From positions 143,064 to 207,063 of the forward strand of contig KV419441.1 of assembly GCA_001630475.1 (NCBI GenBank): a stretch of 64,000 bases of DNA, written 5' to 3'. The notes beneath the pieces are model-generated. The model was not told where the DNA came from and did no database searches. It saw only the letters and a list, made by a program, of their open reading frames with translations. Positions 1 through 12,267 of the stretch are shown piece by piece (the stretch's first letter is position 1; each line of letters opens with the position of its first letter). The stretch is from Sistotremastrum niveocremeum HHB9708. Its lineage: Eukaryota > Basidiomycota > Agaricomycetes > Sistotremastrales > Sistotremastraceae. The position numbers were made by a program, and so were the translations under genes.

Positions 1-1064
1 CGGTACGCTCTCTCTTGTCAACATATCCTTACATGTAACTCTATGGATGACAGTCGTACAAAGCTTTGCCTCGAGACCATCTTGAGTATTCGTCACAAGG
101 CTCCTCGTTCGACTCGCTTGCTTCAAGATTTTTGAGCATTCCGCCGGATCGCTACGCTCGTTTACTTGTATGTCCACAAGGTCATTAATATTGACTTGAT
201 ATTGTCGGACATAACTGCTTGGATCTACTTTGTCTCTTGGTCTGTGGCCTCTGGTGAGTCACCATTGGGCCAATTTATGGCCATTTTTTTATCTGACGTT
301 GTCTGCTATCCCAATCAGTGCCACCGATTGCGATGCTCTCGGAGCCAGAATAGCTCTCATCAAATAGGATTCTCCGGCCATGAGATCCAACAACTCATGT
401 CACGCGTAGTCGACGAATCATTGCATCCACCAAGATCACGCTGCAAATTACATGAAATAGCCTATTTCCCTGGATCGCTGAAGACTGCCCCGCTCTGTTC
501 TTTTCGCCTCGACGTCAAATTGAGGACACGGCCGTGTCTCTCCATTTACCGGCTACTGTCATTATATGGCCTATTGGCACGTGCACGGATTATTCCATGG
601 ATTTATTTTCGCGCCGATCTGCATTCGCCAGGACGCGTCTCGAACGCAGACTCGCAATTATGCCCGAAATCCATTGACACCATGCGACCGGCTGTTGCAA
701 GCCGTGACGAGCTCACGGCACCTTACTCTTCGCCGCCGATTCAGAAGCTCTCGATATTTTGAGAGGGTCCTCCATCCATTTCAATGCTTGGATCCAGGAA
801 ATTGGAGTCGCTCTTCGATTGTCTCTTTCACATCTAATGATATTTTGGATGACCGCTGTGATGGCCGCATGCCTGCTCCACACCACCCGGTCTGGTGATC
901 CGCATAGCTGGCATCTGCAATGGGTCATTATGCGGATTGTGAGAAAGCTTTCTGGCATGCCTACCTGCTCTGCGTCTTCAACGTCCAACTCGTCAAAGAA
1001 TTGAATATTGAACTGTGCCGCTCGCTTTCAATCGTCGGGTTGTGCGTGAGACCCACATCTTTTT
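1..1064. other. No recognisable gene
   Basis: Only short overlapping frames are open here, the longest about 198 codons on the plus strand (166-762). It has no domain I recognise, no convincing splice pattern and an arginine/serine-rich composition typical of chance frames. A decayed gene cannot be excluded. Confidence 0.4.
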
Positions 1065-1082
1065 AGGTTAGCAATCATCCTG

Positions 1083-1415
1083 CTATTTCGTCGCGGGTGT
1101 TGACTCAGAGTTCTCATAGCCTTTCCTCATCGGAATAATCTCCTTCTGCATGATCATCTGCTCACGTCCGAAACCTCCATTTTCGACGGGTTGCTCTTCG
1201 GTGATCACTCCGCTCCGACTTCTCCTTCGATCGCTCACCGTGCATAATGGCTCACGTCCGTTATCGAGAGATGCCACGTCCTCCTCCGAGTGACTCCAAC
1301 ACTTTCTTGCTTCACCGAATCCTCTCAGAGAGTCACTCTTAGAGGAAACTGACACCTCATGGGCCACATATTTGCCCAGATTTCGGAGGGAATGCTTGAC
1401 ATTTTGTAATGCCAA
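1083..1415 (-). pseudogene. Residual reading frame of family C
   Basis: A 110-codon frame on the minus strand begins MALQNVKHSLRNLGKYVAHE. The corresponding part of copy C2 (about 31060-31310) preserves LGK.VAHEVSVS and further on GREP, RS.SGV.TE, but in more than one frame. Protein-level resemblance between two copies suggests the repeat once carried a short coding region. Function is unknown and either copy may be dead. Confidence 0.3.
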
Positions 1416-1447
1416 GGGGTGTTCGCTAAGCTCGAGTCCCCAGACAG

Positions 1448-1770
1448 CGGTCAGTCACTCGCCTCTCGTGAGACACGAGAGGTAAGGAGTAGACTGTTAA
1501 GGCGCACTGACGCGCGGACCGAGCTGGGCCTGATCTAAAGAACAAGAGCAAGCGGTCAGTCACTCGCCTCTAGTGCACAAGGCACTAGAGGTAAGGAGTA
1601 GACTATTGAGGCGCACTGCTGCGCGGACCGAGCTCTTGAGCTGGAGAACAGGGAGTTTCCACCAGACTGACGGTCAGTCACTCGCCTTCCGTGCGCAAGG
1701 CACGAGAGGTAAGGAGTAGACTGTTACAGCGCACTGGCGCGCGGACCGAGCTGGGAGCCCACAGGATGGC
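1448..1770 (+). repeat. Three tandem hairpin units of family C (array in C1)
   Basis: Three units start near 1448, 1553 and 1671 (spacing about 105 and 118). Each reads GGTCAGTCACTCGCC, a hairpin, GGTAAGGAGTAGACTRTT, a short GCGC...GCGC hairpin and CGGACCGAGCT. The hairpin arms are CCTCTCGTG/CACGAGAGG (1462-1482) in unit 1 and CCTCTAGTGC/GCACTAGAGG (1567-1591) in unit 2, so the C/G pair of unit 1 is replaced by an A/T pair in unit 2. Unit 3 is less perfectly paired. The spacers between units differ but are the same in the other two arrays. Confidence 0.75.
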
Positions 1771-2497
1771 CTTGCGACCATGACTGCAGGAACGAAGCAC
1801 CAGAGAACAATCCGACCCAAAGCTGGTGGAATATGTGTTAGAAATTCAGTATTGAAACCCCGCTGCAGGGGAAAAGGTTCAGCGAACCGGAGAATGCTTC
1901 CAATCCTGGAGAGGATAGCTCTGCTGTGGGGGAGGCAAAGAGAGTGGTGCGGCCGCCTGGAAATTCGACTGCCTCGGTAGCAACAAACGGAGCGGACTTC
2001 GGCTATTCCGCGACCTGGGCGTCGAGCTCAAGCCGCTTCAACTAGGCCAAAGCTGTCATTGTGCAGTCGCGATTCCCTCTCCTTTTGGCCCTTTCAACAA
2101 ATCTAGTCATCCGCTTCATCAAGTCGTTGCTATCCCTCTCTCATGTTTGGCCGCTCTCGGAGTTCCAAAATTCGAATTTTGGCTATGTAATCCCGCTGCA
2201 CCGGCTCCTCTTGCTTGTCCCGCCCTCTCATCTCGTCCACCCAGTGATGACCGTAAGGTCATCCCGCAGGCTCTCGTTCCTCGGAACAGAGCTATCAACT
2301 CATCCGCAGCTAGCAAACGCGTGTAAACATGCTTCATAACAGCCTTATCTCGTCCCTTCGGGGAGAGTATTGTTAGCTGTTCGCTGGTTGCTGCGATGAG
2401 TTGTTGTCAGCAAGATGCGTGTAAATACGCCTCATAACGGCCTTATCTCGTCCCTTCGGGGAGAGTATTGTTAGCCGTTTGCTGACTGGTGAACTGG

Positions 2498-3882
2498 GAT
2501 TAGCTGGACGATGACCGAACCATGCCTCGCCCTTTAGACGAGTTGTCTATGGTCAACCGTACCATCAGGTCTCGCGCCGTTTCCTAATCCGATGGGCGAC
2601 CGGTGCCCTTTTTTCATCTGGTTCCTACCTCCTCCGTGTCTATCCGAAGCGAACTTTCTAAGTGTCAATTCATTAGGTGCGCTTAATCTGAAGTTCATTG
2701 CTATGACTGATCCACTCGTAGACGGTTGCATTCAAGCCATTCAATCAAGAATTTCTAGACGACGACAGTGAAACCATACCTACCGTCATTATTGCACCCA
2801 CATCGTCCTACAGCGGACCTCTTCTGAACGCAATCAATCATTTGGCATCATACCATCGATCTTAGACGCGATGAATGGATGTGGTCGAGTTAAGCGTAAC
2901 CCTCTCCGGGCCTTTCGAACAAGACTCAAGTCCATATTCTGGGTCATCTTCGCTTGGAACTTCGATGGTTACAAGATGCCTCTCTTTCGATTTTCAGTCA
3001 TCAGCAGTTTCGCTCTCATTTGAGACATATAAGAACCGAAGAACTTTTCCTTGACTTTGTTCACATACGTGAGCTTAGCTCAACGGCGGCCACTACCTCC
3101 ACGTCTTCGCCGTATGGGCAAGAGAAGCGTTGACAGAATTGCTGACAGGGAATAGTGGTAAGTTTTGTTCACCGTGAGCACAGATTCCGCAGAAGCTCCG
3201 ATTAACCATGTCGGTCTAGCTTTCATCCACGTAAACACTTGAGCCGGATTCGCAATCTTCACGCTATACACAACGTCTCGAAGAAGAACCTCACAACGAC
3301 TTTTCGGGTCGCATCGCATCAAGAAGCATACGGCATACCTGGTCGTCGATTTCTTCGGCTCGATGAAAAAACGCAATCGCGCAATTCGTCCTCACTTGTA
3401 CGGCCTACACCAAATCAGACCAATTGAGATGCAATGCTATACATCCACGAGCCTAGGAACCATGCCGAACTGCTTCGATATCGATCGACAATCACGCGAG
3501 CCTCATATATGAGCCAATATAACATGTGCACGCGATATGGAACTTATCGGGGGATCACGGGCTCGCGCTCTTCGGACAAATCACGGACTTTCGCTCTAAT
3601 AATGTTCCAAAGTCTGGGCCAATTGCAATCAGCGCGACTGAAACGAGAGATCAGTGCTGCTATGCCTTATCGAACGCTCAGAACATATGAGACACCCAAA
3701 GATTGTAGACTGAAAGACGACAAGCATGGAGATAAAAGTTCTTTGTCATAAGAGTTAGAACTAATGTACTGTACAATCTTTGAGATTTGACTAGGATAGA
3801 CTAAACAATTCGATTTTTTCCGTTCACTACTTCATCACCGTACAACAAACTGAGAAATGGATTACACGCGCTGTCAGTGAGA
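2498..3882. other. No recognisable gene
   Basis: Open frames on both strands are under about 105 codons and match nothing I know. The right end is the 3' flank of the acetyl-CoA synthetase gene, which reads leftward and stops at 3883. Confidence 0.4.
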
Positions 3883-6682
3883 TCAATGCTTGTGTGCAGC
3901 CGCAACCTTGCTCTTGATCTGGTCCACAACACTGGGATCAGCGAGAGTTGAGAGATCACCGAGCTGATCGCCTTCGCCAGCAACGATCTTCCTCATCACA
4001 CGACGCATAATCTAAATTCCGAAACAAGATAATCAGCAATTCTGTAACACAACGAACGAAGAAAGCAAAGCGCAAAGGCGAAGAAAGAAGAAAAAGGGAG
4101 AATAATAAGACTCGGCGGAAATCGGGAGAAAGAGAAGGATAGGGGTTCGATGCAATATACGAGGATATCACGAGGTTGATCGAGCGAGGTACGCGAGGTA
4201 CCAACGGGAATGACGGGAAGCGGGGAAGCGAAGCGGCGCGGGGAAGACGAGGGTAGCTGGGGTCATGGATGGGAACGAGAAAGGAAAGAGGTTGAGGAAG
4301 GTACGAAGAGATAAACACGAGAAAGGTTGTGACGACGGAGCGGAATGACAAGGGACGACAAGGAATGGATAGAAAGAGGGGTTTGGGGAATGAACGTACC
4401 TTTCCAGAACGGGTCTTGGGGAGATCGTCGACGATGTAGATTTTCTTGGGTGCTGCGAATGGACCGATGACTTTGCGGACTTGGAGAGTGAGCTCCTTGT
4501 TGAGACCAGCCTCGTTGTTGGGATCGTAAGAGAATTCACTAAGATAGGATGAGGTCACGCGTAGATAGTCTATAATTGAGACGCACGGTTTAAGCGTAAC
4601 GAAGGAATAGACTGCTTGACCAGTCAACTCATCAGCTGTACCGATGACAGCAGTTTCAGCGACACCAGGGTGCATAATGAGCGCAGATTCAATTTCGGCC
4701 GTCGAGAGACGATGGCCAGACACGTTAATGACATCTAGCGCCAAAAGTCAGCACACGATAGAGCCAAGCTAGTAGGGCAACGAAAAGAAGACATACCATC
4801 GACACGTCCCTTAATCCAGATATATCCATCCTGGTCACGAGCGGCACCATCTCCAGTGAAATAATATCCGGGATAAGGCTGCCAATCAATCAGGCCTCGT
4901 CGGTTGAGGCGAACGAGACAAAACATACCCGCATATAGGTATCCAGATACCTATTGTGATCCTTATACACAGTCCTAGCAACCGAAGGCCAAGGAGCAGC
5001 AAGAGCAAGAACACCCTCGACGTCGTTTCCTTCAACCAATTTTCCAGTCGTAGGATCCAAAAGAACGGGTTCGTGTCCGAAGAAGGGGACAGTTGCGGAT
5101 CCAGGCTTCGTGGAGATGGCTCCAGGGAAAGGTGTGAGAACGATGGACCCAGTTTCGGTTTGCCTGTGACGTGTCTTAGCGCCAGTCCAAGCTACGTCGC
5201 TCCAACGGCGACAAAGATAGGGAGAACTCACCAGTACGTATCAACGATAGCGCATTGTTTCTTCCCCACAACTTCGTTGTACCAGTTCCAAGCTTCAGGA
5301 TTAATCGGCTCGCCGACACTGCCCAGAATTCTCAAACTGGTCAAATCATGGCCTTCGACGTGGGAGGCGCCCAAACGTCTCAGGAGACGGATGGCAGTGG
5401 GTGCAGAGTAGAATTGAGTGATCTTGTGCTTCTGCACGGTTTCCCAATATCTTGAGGGCGTGGGGTAGACAGGCGTGGATTCGAAGACGGTGGTAGTGAC
5501 ACCGTTGATGAGGGGTCCGTAGACGATGTAAGTGTGTCCGGTGATCCAACCGACATCGGCCATACAAGCGAATTTATCGTCGGGGTGGACATCGAAGACG
5601 TACTTGACGGAAAGCGCTGCACCGAGACAGTACCCAGCGGTGGTGTGGACGACACCCTTGGGTTTGCCAGTTGAACCCGAAGTCTACGCATATACATGTC
5701 TCAGATCAGAGGATACGACGATGGGTATGAGAAGACATACATAGAGAATGAAGAGAGGATCTTCAGCATTCATGACCTCAGGCGGGCAATACGCCTGAAC
5801 TTTGGCTGATTCCTCGTGCCACCACTTATCTCTTCCAAGGGTCCAGGGAACCTGTTTCCCCGTTCGCTTGAGCACGAGAACATGCTCAACTTTCGGGCAC
5901 TGCGAAAGTGCCGAATCGACGATCGCCTTAGTCGCGATCGTCTTTCCACCTCTCCTGCCTTCATCTGTCGTAATGACCACTCGAGAGTCACAATCTTGAA
6001 CACGATCTCTGAGAGATTCGGCCGAGAATCCTGCGAAGACGACAGAGTGGACCGCGCCGATACGTGCGCAAGCAAGGAAAGCGGCGACAGCTTGCCATGT
6101 CATGGGAAGATAGATGGATACAGTATCTCCCTTCTTGACACCGAATGATTTGAGGATATTGGCGACTTTGCAGACTTCGCGAAGGAGTTCGCCGTAGGTG
6201 ACCAGACAGCCTTCGCCAGGTTCGTCGGCTTCGTAAATGATCGCTGTCTGATAAGAAATGAAACGTCGTCAGAATCCGATCTTAGATGGCAGGAGTGATA
6301 AGGGCTAAATACCTTGTTCGGGTTCTTGAATGCCCATCGATCCACGGCATTGTACGAGGCGTTCAATCCACCTTCGGGGAACCACACAATGTCACCATTC
6401 TGGAAACTGCCAGCTCGGACAGTGTGAAACGGTCTGTCCCAGTGCAACATATCCTGCGCAGCCTACACCATCCCGCCCCCCATCGTCAGTATCGTCTCAC
6501 CGAGTCGAACGCAAGAGCTTTACCTGTCTCCAGAAAGCATCAGAATGAGCTCCTGTAGTCGCTGCATAGGCTTTATCGTAATCCGCCCTCGTAGGTCCAA
6601 TATGTGGCTTCGGTCTTCCATCTGTACCCTGCAGACGAGGAGCGACAGGGTGCAAAGGTACATGTTCGAAAGCGTCCGCCAT
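3883..6682 (-). CDS. ACS1: Acetyl-CoA synthetase (acetate-CoA ligase, AMP-forming)
   Basis: This enzyme activates acetate to acetyl-AMP and then acetyl-CoA, in cytosol and nucleus, feeding the glyoxylate cycle, lipid synthesis and histone acetylation. I read nine exons: 6682-6524, 6462-6313, 6247-5741, 5683-5232, 5163-4929, 4878-4797, 4734-4587, about 4539-4400 and 4011-3883, giving about 666 residues, normal for fungal ACS. The ATP/phosphate loop [12 protein letters not shown] lies near residues 271-282, the adenylate core [20 protein letters not shown] near 540-570, and the catalytic lysine in TRSGKIMRR near 624. The start [12 protein letters not shown] is the first in-frame ATG. The gene looks intact. 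The next gene upstream, 485 bases away on the same strand, is an ERT1-type regulator. The boundary of the eighth exon may be off by one base in my count. Confidence 0.97.
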
Positions 6683-7167
6683 CGTCGTGAATGAGTAGTA
6701 GAGACTGAGTAGGGGTGCGTAGAGAGCGAGGGGGTGGGGGTCTCAGATGCGATCAGGAGGGCCTGGTCACGCTATATATGTGCTGGAATGCGGGGAGTCG
6801 GACGGGGCTTCGGGGTCCTGGTCCTGGCTCTGGTCGAATAGATCAGGATCGAGATTACAGGAACGGCGTATTTACGCATTATCTCCGCTTCGTTGCCTTC
6901 TCGCCACGCTACCGTAGATTATGATAATCATACGCCGTACAAAGACGCAGGCAAGGAAGAGCCTGATAAAGTCAACCAGTACATTTTATCATACGCCGTA
7001 CAACATCGGTCCTAGCTATTAGTGTCAGCTATCAAGATTAAACGAAAGCGGAACGTCCCAGTACATGATCAAAGGTGATCAACGAAAATTACGAAAGCGA
7101 AGAGAAACTCGTTAAACGAACCAGGGTCGGTAAACCAGGATCGGGTGCAGAAAGAGCCAGGGAGCGC
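6683..7167. promoter_or_regulatory. Upstream region of acetyl-CoA synthetase gene
   Basis: These 485 bases lie between the ATG of the synthetase gene and the stop of the regulator gene. A TATA-like CATATATAGC (minus-strand reading of 6771-6780) is about 90 bases upstream of the ATG and is the most likely core promoter element. No gene is seen here. I did not find a site I could firmly assign to a known regulator. Confidence 0.4.
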
Positions 7168-9825
7168 TCATAGCCTAATGAAGTTCCCAACAATCATACT
7201 TGGAATTCCCCACGAATCCCTGCGAATCGTAAAAGAGAAACAACACTGTACAAGTCCACTTTCTGTCCGATTCTGATCGTCAGGTTTGTACCGCAATGTA
7301 CACGTGGTGAGCACGGCTTTCTGGCCTGTGTCGAAAGCAACGTTTCCATATTTCTGTTTCGCGATTAGTTATTTGTGACGACGACCAGGGGACGAACGAG
7401 GCAGTTTTCAAATGAGGAAAGGGAAGGAGGGATGCGAATGGATTAAGCGAGGAGTGTAGAGCGGATCTAAGGCACGGCAAAAGTAGAGTGACTCACTTCC
7501 CAGTAATTCACAGCCGCGTCTTCAGCCATCAATTCATATATACACAGTCGTCCCTGGAAAGAATTCACATCAGCATCCGCATCAGTTGCATCCCTCAACT
7601 AAATTGAATATATCGGCGATCCCACGGATCTGGAGGGCATCGTGGCCCGCAGGACGCCAGACGAATAAACGAGCGCAAGCATCAGGGCTGGCGCCAAAGA
7701 AAAAAGGGCCGCAACGAAATCGAAACAAAAGAGCGGAAAACTGGAATCAAAACCCACCTCCCTCAACATCCCATCATCAATCCCAACAAGCTCCGCAAAC
7801 TCCTTATTACCCTTATATATCTCTCCCGTTCTCCGCCAAAGACATGCAGGGATGCCCATCGCGCTGAAGACACGGTCATAGTCTAGGAGCATACGTTCAA
7901 ATGCTTCTTCGATGAATACAAGGTCCTGGATAGATTCGCGTTAGTATCATTTTCCGTTTGGATTGAAAGAATGTGGAAGAATGTCAAGAAAGGCGCGGTC
8001 TAGATTGTGCAAGCCAATGACGCCAGTGAAGCGAATGTGATACAAAAGAGGCAAGCGAAAGCAAGTACGCACCATGTCCGTTAACCCCTTTGCGATGGCA
8101 CTGAATTTCGGCCTTAGAATTTGTAGAGGCTGTAATATCAACTGTTTCGAATCCGGCCTCAAACTATCCAATCGCCAACATAAATTCGACCAAATTGATG
8201 CCAAAAATCAAGGGAGAACTAAGGACTTACTTGCGGTCCATCCATCGGGATAATCGGGCATACCCGTGTACGTAGTTGTATGGTTTTAACAGGCCTGCTT
8301 CTGTAGATCGAGAAATGATGAGTATTCGCATTCGTCGGTTTAATGCAGGGCTGGAGATGAATGAAGAATGGGCGAAGCGATGCCAAGAAAGGTACGCGCA
8401 TCGATACACGGCGTACCGAGCGATCATTGCGACAACGAGACCGAGGCGCGCGCAGACGTCAGCGCTAGTGCCAAATATGCGCAACGCCGTAACTCTGCGA
8501 GCCCGCAACCACAAAGAAGACACGCCAAAGGCAAAGTTTCACAGAACAAAGCGCGACGGAAGGAAGGGAGGGAAACAAGACATACCATATTTACTCCTAA
8601 TAACCCTGGCCAACCTCTCATCTCTCGTTCCACCCGGCTGATCAGCAGCAGTCAACAAGAACGCCTCCTGTTTGCTCATCGGTACGATTGGCTGAATCTC
8701 GCCTCCTCCTGATCCCCCAACTCCACCTTGTTGTGACGGTCCTTGTTGGTGCGGAATGTGTCCATTCGTAAGATCTATACCGAGCTGGTTTTGATCGAGA
8801 GGGAGAGAGGATTGATGTGCGTGTGTTTGCATTTGGGGTTGATGCATCTGTTGCTGGTGGTGCATGGGTTGGTGCATAGGGAGGTGCTGAGGATCTCGTT
8901 GAGTTGCATCCATGAATGATCGTGAATCGCTCAACGATTCCAGAAAATCTCTAGCATCATCATCAGCACTTGTCGAACATACGAATGAGGAGAACGCTCA
9001 CGTGAGAGCGTTCATTTCGTGTGCTGTTCCATTTGATGTCCCCGGTGTATCGGCGAAAGAGAAAAGATTTTGGGAGGAGAGGTTCGGCCATGAGGAAGAG
9101 GTCGTGGGTGGGTTCGGTGCTCCGCCGAAGGGAAGATTGTCCGCTGTAATTCGCAACAATCAGAAACACAGGACAAGAACGTAAAACACGAGCATATATG
9201 CGAGACGTACGGGGTTGGGCTGGGAAGCTGTTTAGGACTTCGAGGATTGGGGGCACACTGCCCGGTAGTTGAGGTGGGTTTGTTAGTCGACCTATGTTCG
9301 ACGTTGATGAAGATGCGCTTGGTGGAGGTGTTGCGAGTGAATTCGTCAGGTTCGAGGTGGGACCTGATGAGCCTTGTTTGGGTTCGTCGTGGCAGAGATG
9401 GCCTATCTCTCTTTTGATACTACACAAAGTCAGTGAACGTCCAACTGGCAAGGAAATGAAATACCATCGTTGGCAAGGCCGCCCTTCGTCGCATGTCACT
9501 GCGCCCAGTCAGCCTCAGCGAAGTCGAAGAAATGAAAAGACATACTATGACTTCGTCGACAGTATAAACAGGCATGATTGACCTTTCTTCTCTTATTCCC
9601 TTTCTTCTTCTTGCCACCCGCATTATCATCGTCGTCCCCTCCGCCGCCGCCACTCGATACTTGTCCGCCATCATTCGAGAATGTACGCTGGACTTGACTA
9701 CTGGCACTCTGGTTCGAATTATTCTGAGACGGACCAAATGCTTGAGATTGGGCGTGCGAGTGGTCTTGGGCGTGATGAGAAGAGGATGTAGCCCAGCTCC
9801 CTCCTGCGGGAGATGCGTCCATCAT
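7168..9825 (-). CDS. ERT1: Zn2Cys6-PAS transcription activator of gluconeogenesis, ERT1/AcuK type
   Basis: Family members bind promoters of gluconeogenic and two-carbon-use genes in the nucleus. Exon 1 encodes a Q/S/H-rich leader, an acidic stretch, a basic patch KKKKGNKRRK and the start of the zinc cluster. Splicing gives cysteines in the pattern C-x2-C-x6-C-x5-C-x2-C-x8-C at about residues 86-114, beginning NHACLYCRRSHMTC. Further exons encode a Q/H/M-rich middle (8534-8950), the family signature GLLKPYNYVHGYARLSRW (near 8235-8290), the PAS-like segment FSAMGIPACLWRRTGEIYKG (near 7810-7870) and a C-terminus ending in SWGIPSMIVGNFIRL just before the stop at 7168-7170. All hallmark blocks occur in order with plausible short introns, though one intron near 8300-8530 is unusually long. 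Start could be either of two adjacent methionines. Confidence 0.93.
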
Positions 9826-10217
9826 CTTCAGCTGATTAGCTCAGGGTCGCCGAGCGAGAGCGATTACGCCAGATTATTCGAGTTAGAACGGATTTGAGAG
9901 TAGACTGTTCGCCGAGTTGGGTCGCACCGAGAAAGGTCGCAAGTTGATGTTGAACGAACGAAAGCTGAGAAGAGAACCGGCGGACAGGGGCAAGCGCATG
10001 CCACCTCCGAATATACTCCATCAACTTCATTTCGTCGGTTCTATCGGAAATTATGCCACCATCCTTGAGGTTGACTATCGTGACTACTTATGCTGAATGA
10101 AGAACAGTCCAATGAATCTTCCCCAATCGAACATAATACTCGACGGCGAATAATGATCATCAAAGACGCGAAAGCTGTTACAAGCACAGAAAAAAGGCAA
10201 TTTATTGAGGACCGATA
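9826..10217. other. Intergenic region between ERT1-type gene and NUP57
   Basis: 392 bases containing the promoter of the regulator and the 3' flank of the nucleoporin gene, both on the minus strand. No gene or recognised element seen. Confidence 0.4.
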
Positions 10218-12267
10218 TCATCCCAAGAACGACATCCCACTCGTACTCCTATTCGCCCTCGCCCCATGCAGCCCCGATTCGTTCGTAGGGATTCCCAATT
10301 TTCCAGATTTAATCCCCTCCTTGATCAGCTCGATATCTCTCGCTCGGTCCTTCAGCAACGACGTCAAATACGCAAGTCCTTGCTGCTGTTCCATCAGCAC
10401 CTGTAAGATTCAATCAGTTTCATCCAACTCAAAAGCAGAGAACGAAAGGAAGACGTACATGCACGATTTGCTGGAAACCGCCCTCATCAACGACACTCCA
10501 TTCTGTACCACTCCCTCCGCCCAGAGTCGAACTCTTCCCATCCCTTCTCCTCTCCCTCTCCCTCACACTCTGCAGGTTTCCCACAACACCCCAAAGTTCA
10601 TTTAACTTGCCTCTCATACGTCCACCTCCTACACCACCACCAGCTTGTCCTCCTTTCAACACCAGCTCCTCTTCGATACTTTCCAATATCGATCGTAGAG
10701 CTTCTTCTTCTGGTCGAATAGACGAAGAACGGATTGAGGGAATGAGTAAGTGAAGATGTTGAGTTAACCGGAGTAGGCGGTGTGTTAGTGTTGTTTGGTG
10801 CGACTGGATCCGTTGGAGGAGAAGGGTATTTTGTAAGACATGCTTTTGAGAAAGTGATGTCAAGGATTTGGTCAGTTCCTGTATTCCGATTAGCCACATG
10901 ATAGGGTCGTGAGTTTCAAAGGTTCGGACCTTGAGCTTTTCTTGATGTGCGAGAGCGAGTTTCTCCTGCCCCTCAACTCGCTTCTGCAGGTCATCAAATC
11001 CAATCGCAAGCACCGGCACTAAACTACAGAGACCCGACGTATATCAAGCCTAGTTCACACATCTGCATGAAAATCGACTCACCAACTTGGATCCGGATTC
11101 TCCCTGCAAGCCCTCTCCCATCTCGCCCCATCAAGCGCGTTCGAGGGTCGTCCATATCTCGCTACATCACCCTTCTCAACGAGATTATAGAAATAATACT
11201 GCACCCACAGCATTAATATCATATTCATAGCATCAGAAGAGGAAGCCGTACCTGAAATTTACAGTCGGCAGAAGTAGGATTCCACGCTGTAACGATCTCT
11301 TCGATTTTTGATGCGAGAATTTGGTCCGGGGATTTAGGAGGTTGAGAGAGATTATTCAGTTGAGATTGGGATTGAGCGAAGAGAGATGGACGGGGACCAA
11401 AAGCTGATGTTCCAAGGAACGACGAAGATGGGCCTGGTTGTTGATTCTGGGTCTGTGGTTGTGCGGAAGCAGTAGAGCCAAAGAGATTTCCGAATGCGCC
11501 CGTACTGGTGCTTTGTTGAGGTTGCGTCGAAGGTTGAGAGCCGAAAATCGAGCCTTGCTGTTGACCAGCTTGCTGCGTCTGTTGTCCCTGCTGTTGATTT
11601 TGTCCTCCGAATAAACCCCCTCCAAATAAGCCCCCTCCCGTCCCAGCAGTGCCCGTTTGCTGAGTGGGTTGAGTCTGACCACCGGCACTGGCGGGCTGTC
11701 CGAATATATTTGTCCCCGCAGGCGCGTTCGTCCCAGTGCCAGTGTTGGTCGCGGTGGAGGAGACGTTCGTGTTCAGAGGAGTGAGTGTGGAGCCGAACAG
11801 CCCTCCGCCTGTTCCAGTCCCAGTCGTCGTCGTATTATTGGTCGTATTAGTGGAAGCAGTATTGGAACCAAACGAGCCAAAATTTCCACCCTGCTGAGCT
11901 GGTTGCGGTTGTTGTTGTTGCGTCTGCGAACCGAAGATGGAGTTGAAAGCATTCGAAGGTGGTTTTTGTTGACCATTCGTATTCGTAGGCTGTCCGAATA
12001 TGTTCGTCCCTCCCCCGCTCGTCGTCGTGGTTGAAGTTGCTGGCGCAGGGTTGGGTTGTCCGAATATATTCGTTGAAGTCTGAGGTTGGGTGGTGGTATT
12101 GGTGGATCCGAAAGAGCCAAAGGCGTTCGTAGCTATATCATTCAGCCTATGAGCTTCTATCTTTGATGAAATGGATCAGATAGGACGTACTGCTGTTTGC
12201 GGGTTGACCTGCAAATCGTGAATGGTTACATCAAGTCAGATACAGCAGACTTACCAAAGAGCGACAT
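10218..12267 (-). CDS. NUP57: FG nucleoporin of the central channel, Nup57/Nup54 family
   Basis: The product would be the Nup57 (Nup54 in animals) subunit of the Nsp1/Nup62 channel complex of the nuclear pore. A five-codon first exon (MSLFG) and a tiny second exon are followed by a long third exon (about 12131 to 11253) rich in Q, T, S, N and G with repeated FGQ, FGS, LFGG and FGNLFG motifs, the disordered transport barrier. The folded C-terminal half begins YYFYNLVEKGDVARYGRP, continues through VLAIGFDDLQKRVEGQE, and ends in heptad-like helices such as LLLQRIQSHQTTLTHRLLRL, expected for the trimeric coiled coil. The stop is TGA at 10218-10220. Length is about 550 residues, typical for the family. 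It looks intact. Confidence 0.9.

Larger units (their letters stand above)
1065..2497 (+). repeat. Family C dispersed repeat, copy C1
   Basis: This segment matches 29125-31365 and part of 40190-40955, both in the opposite orientation. From left to right it holds a residual reading frame (1083-1415, minus strand), three tandem hairpin units (about 1448-1770), a middle section, and a right part containing a sequence repeated near 2340 and 2430 (CTTATCTCGTCCCTTCGGGG). Homology with C2 ends near AGGTTAGC at about 1067 and near CTGGTGAACTGG at about 2495. I see no clear terminal inverted repeats, no polymerase or transposase motif and no certain target duplication, so the class is unknown. Confidence 0.7.

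Noticed and set aside
166-762. 198-codon plus frame near the left edge
   Set aside because: Composition looks non-coding, it overlaps other frames and shows no domain or splice support.
1448-1770. CRISPR-like array
   Set aside because: Units are about 105-118 bases, differ internally and have only three copies; the context is a fungal dispersed repeat.
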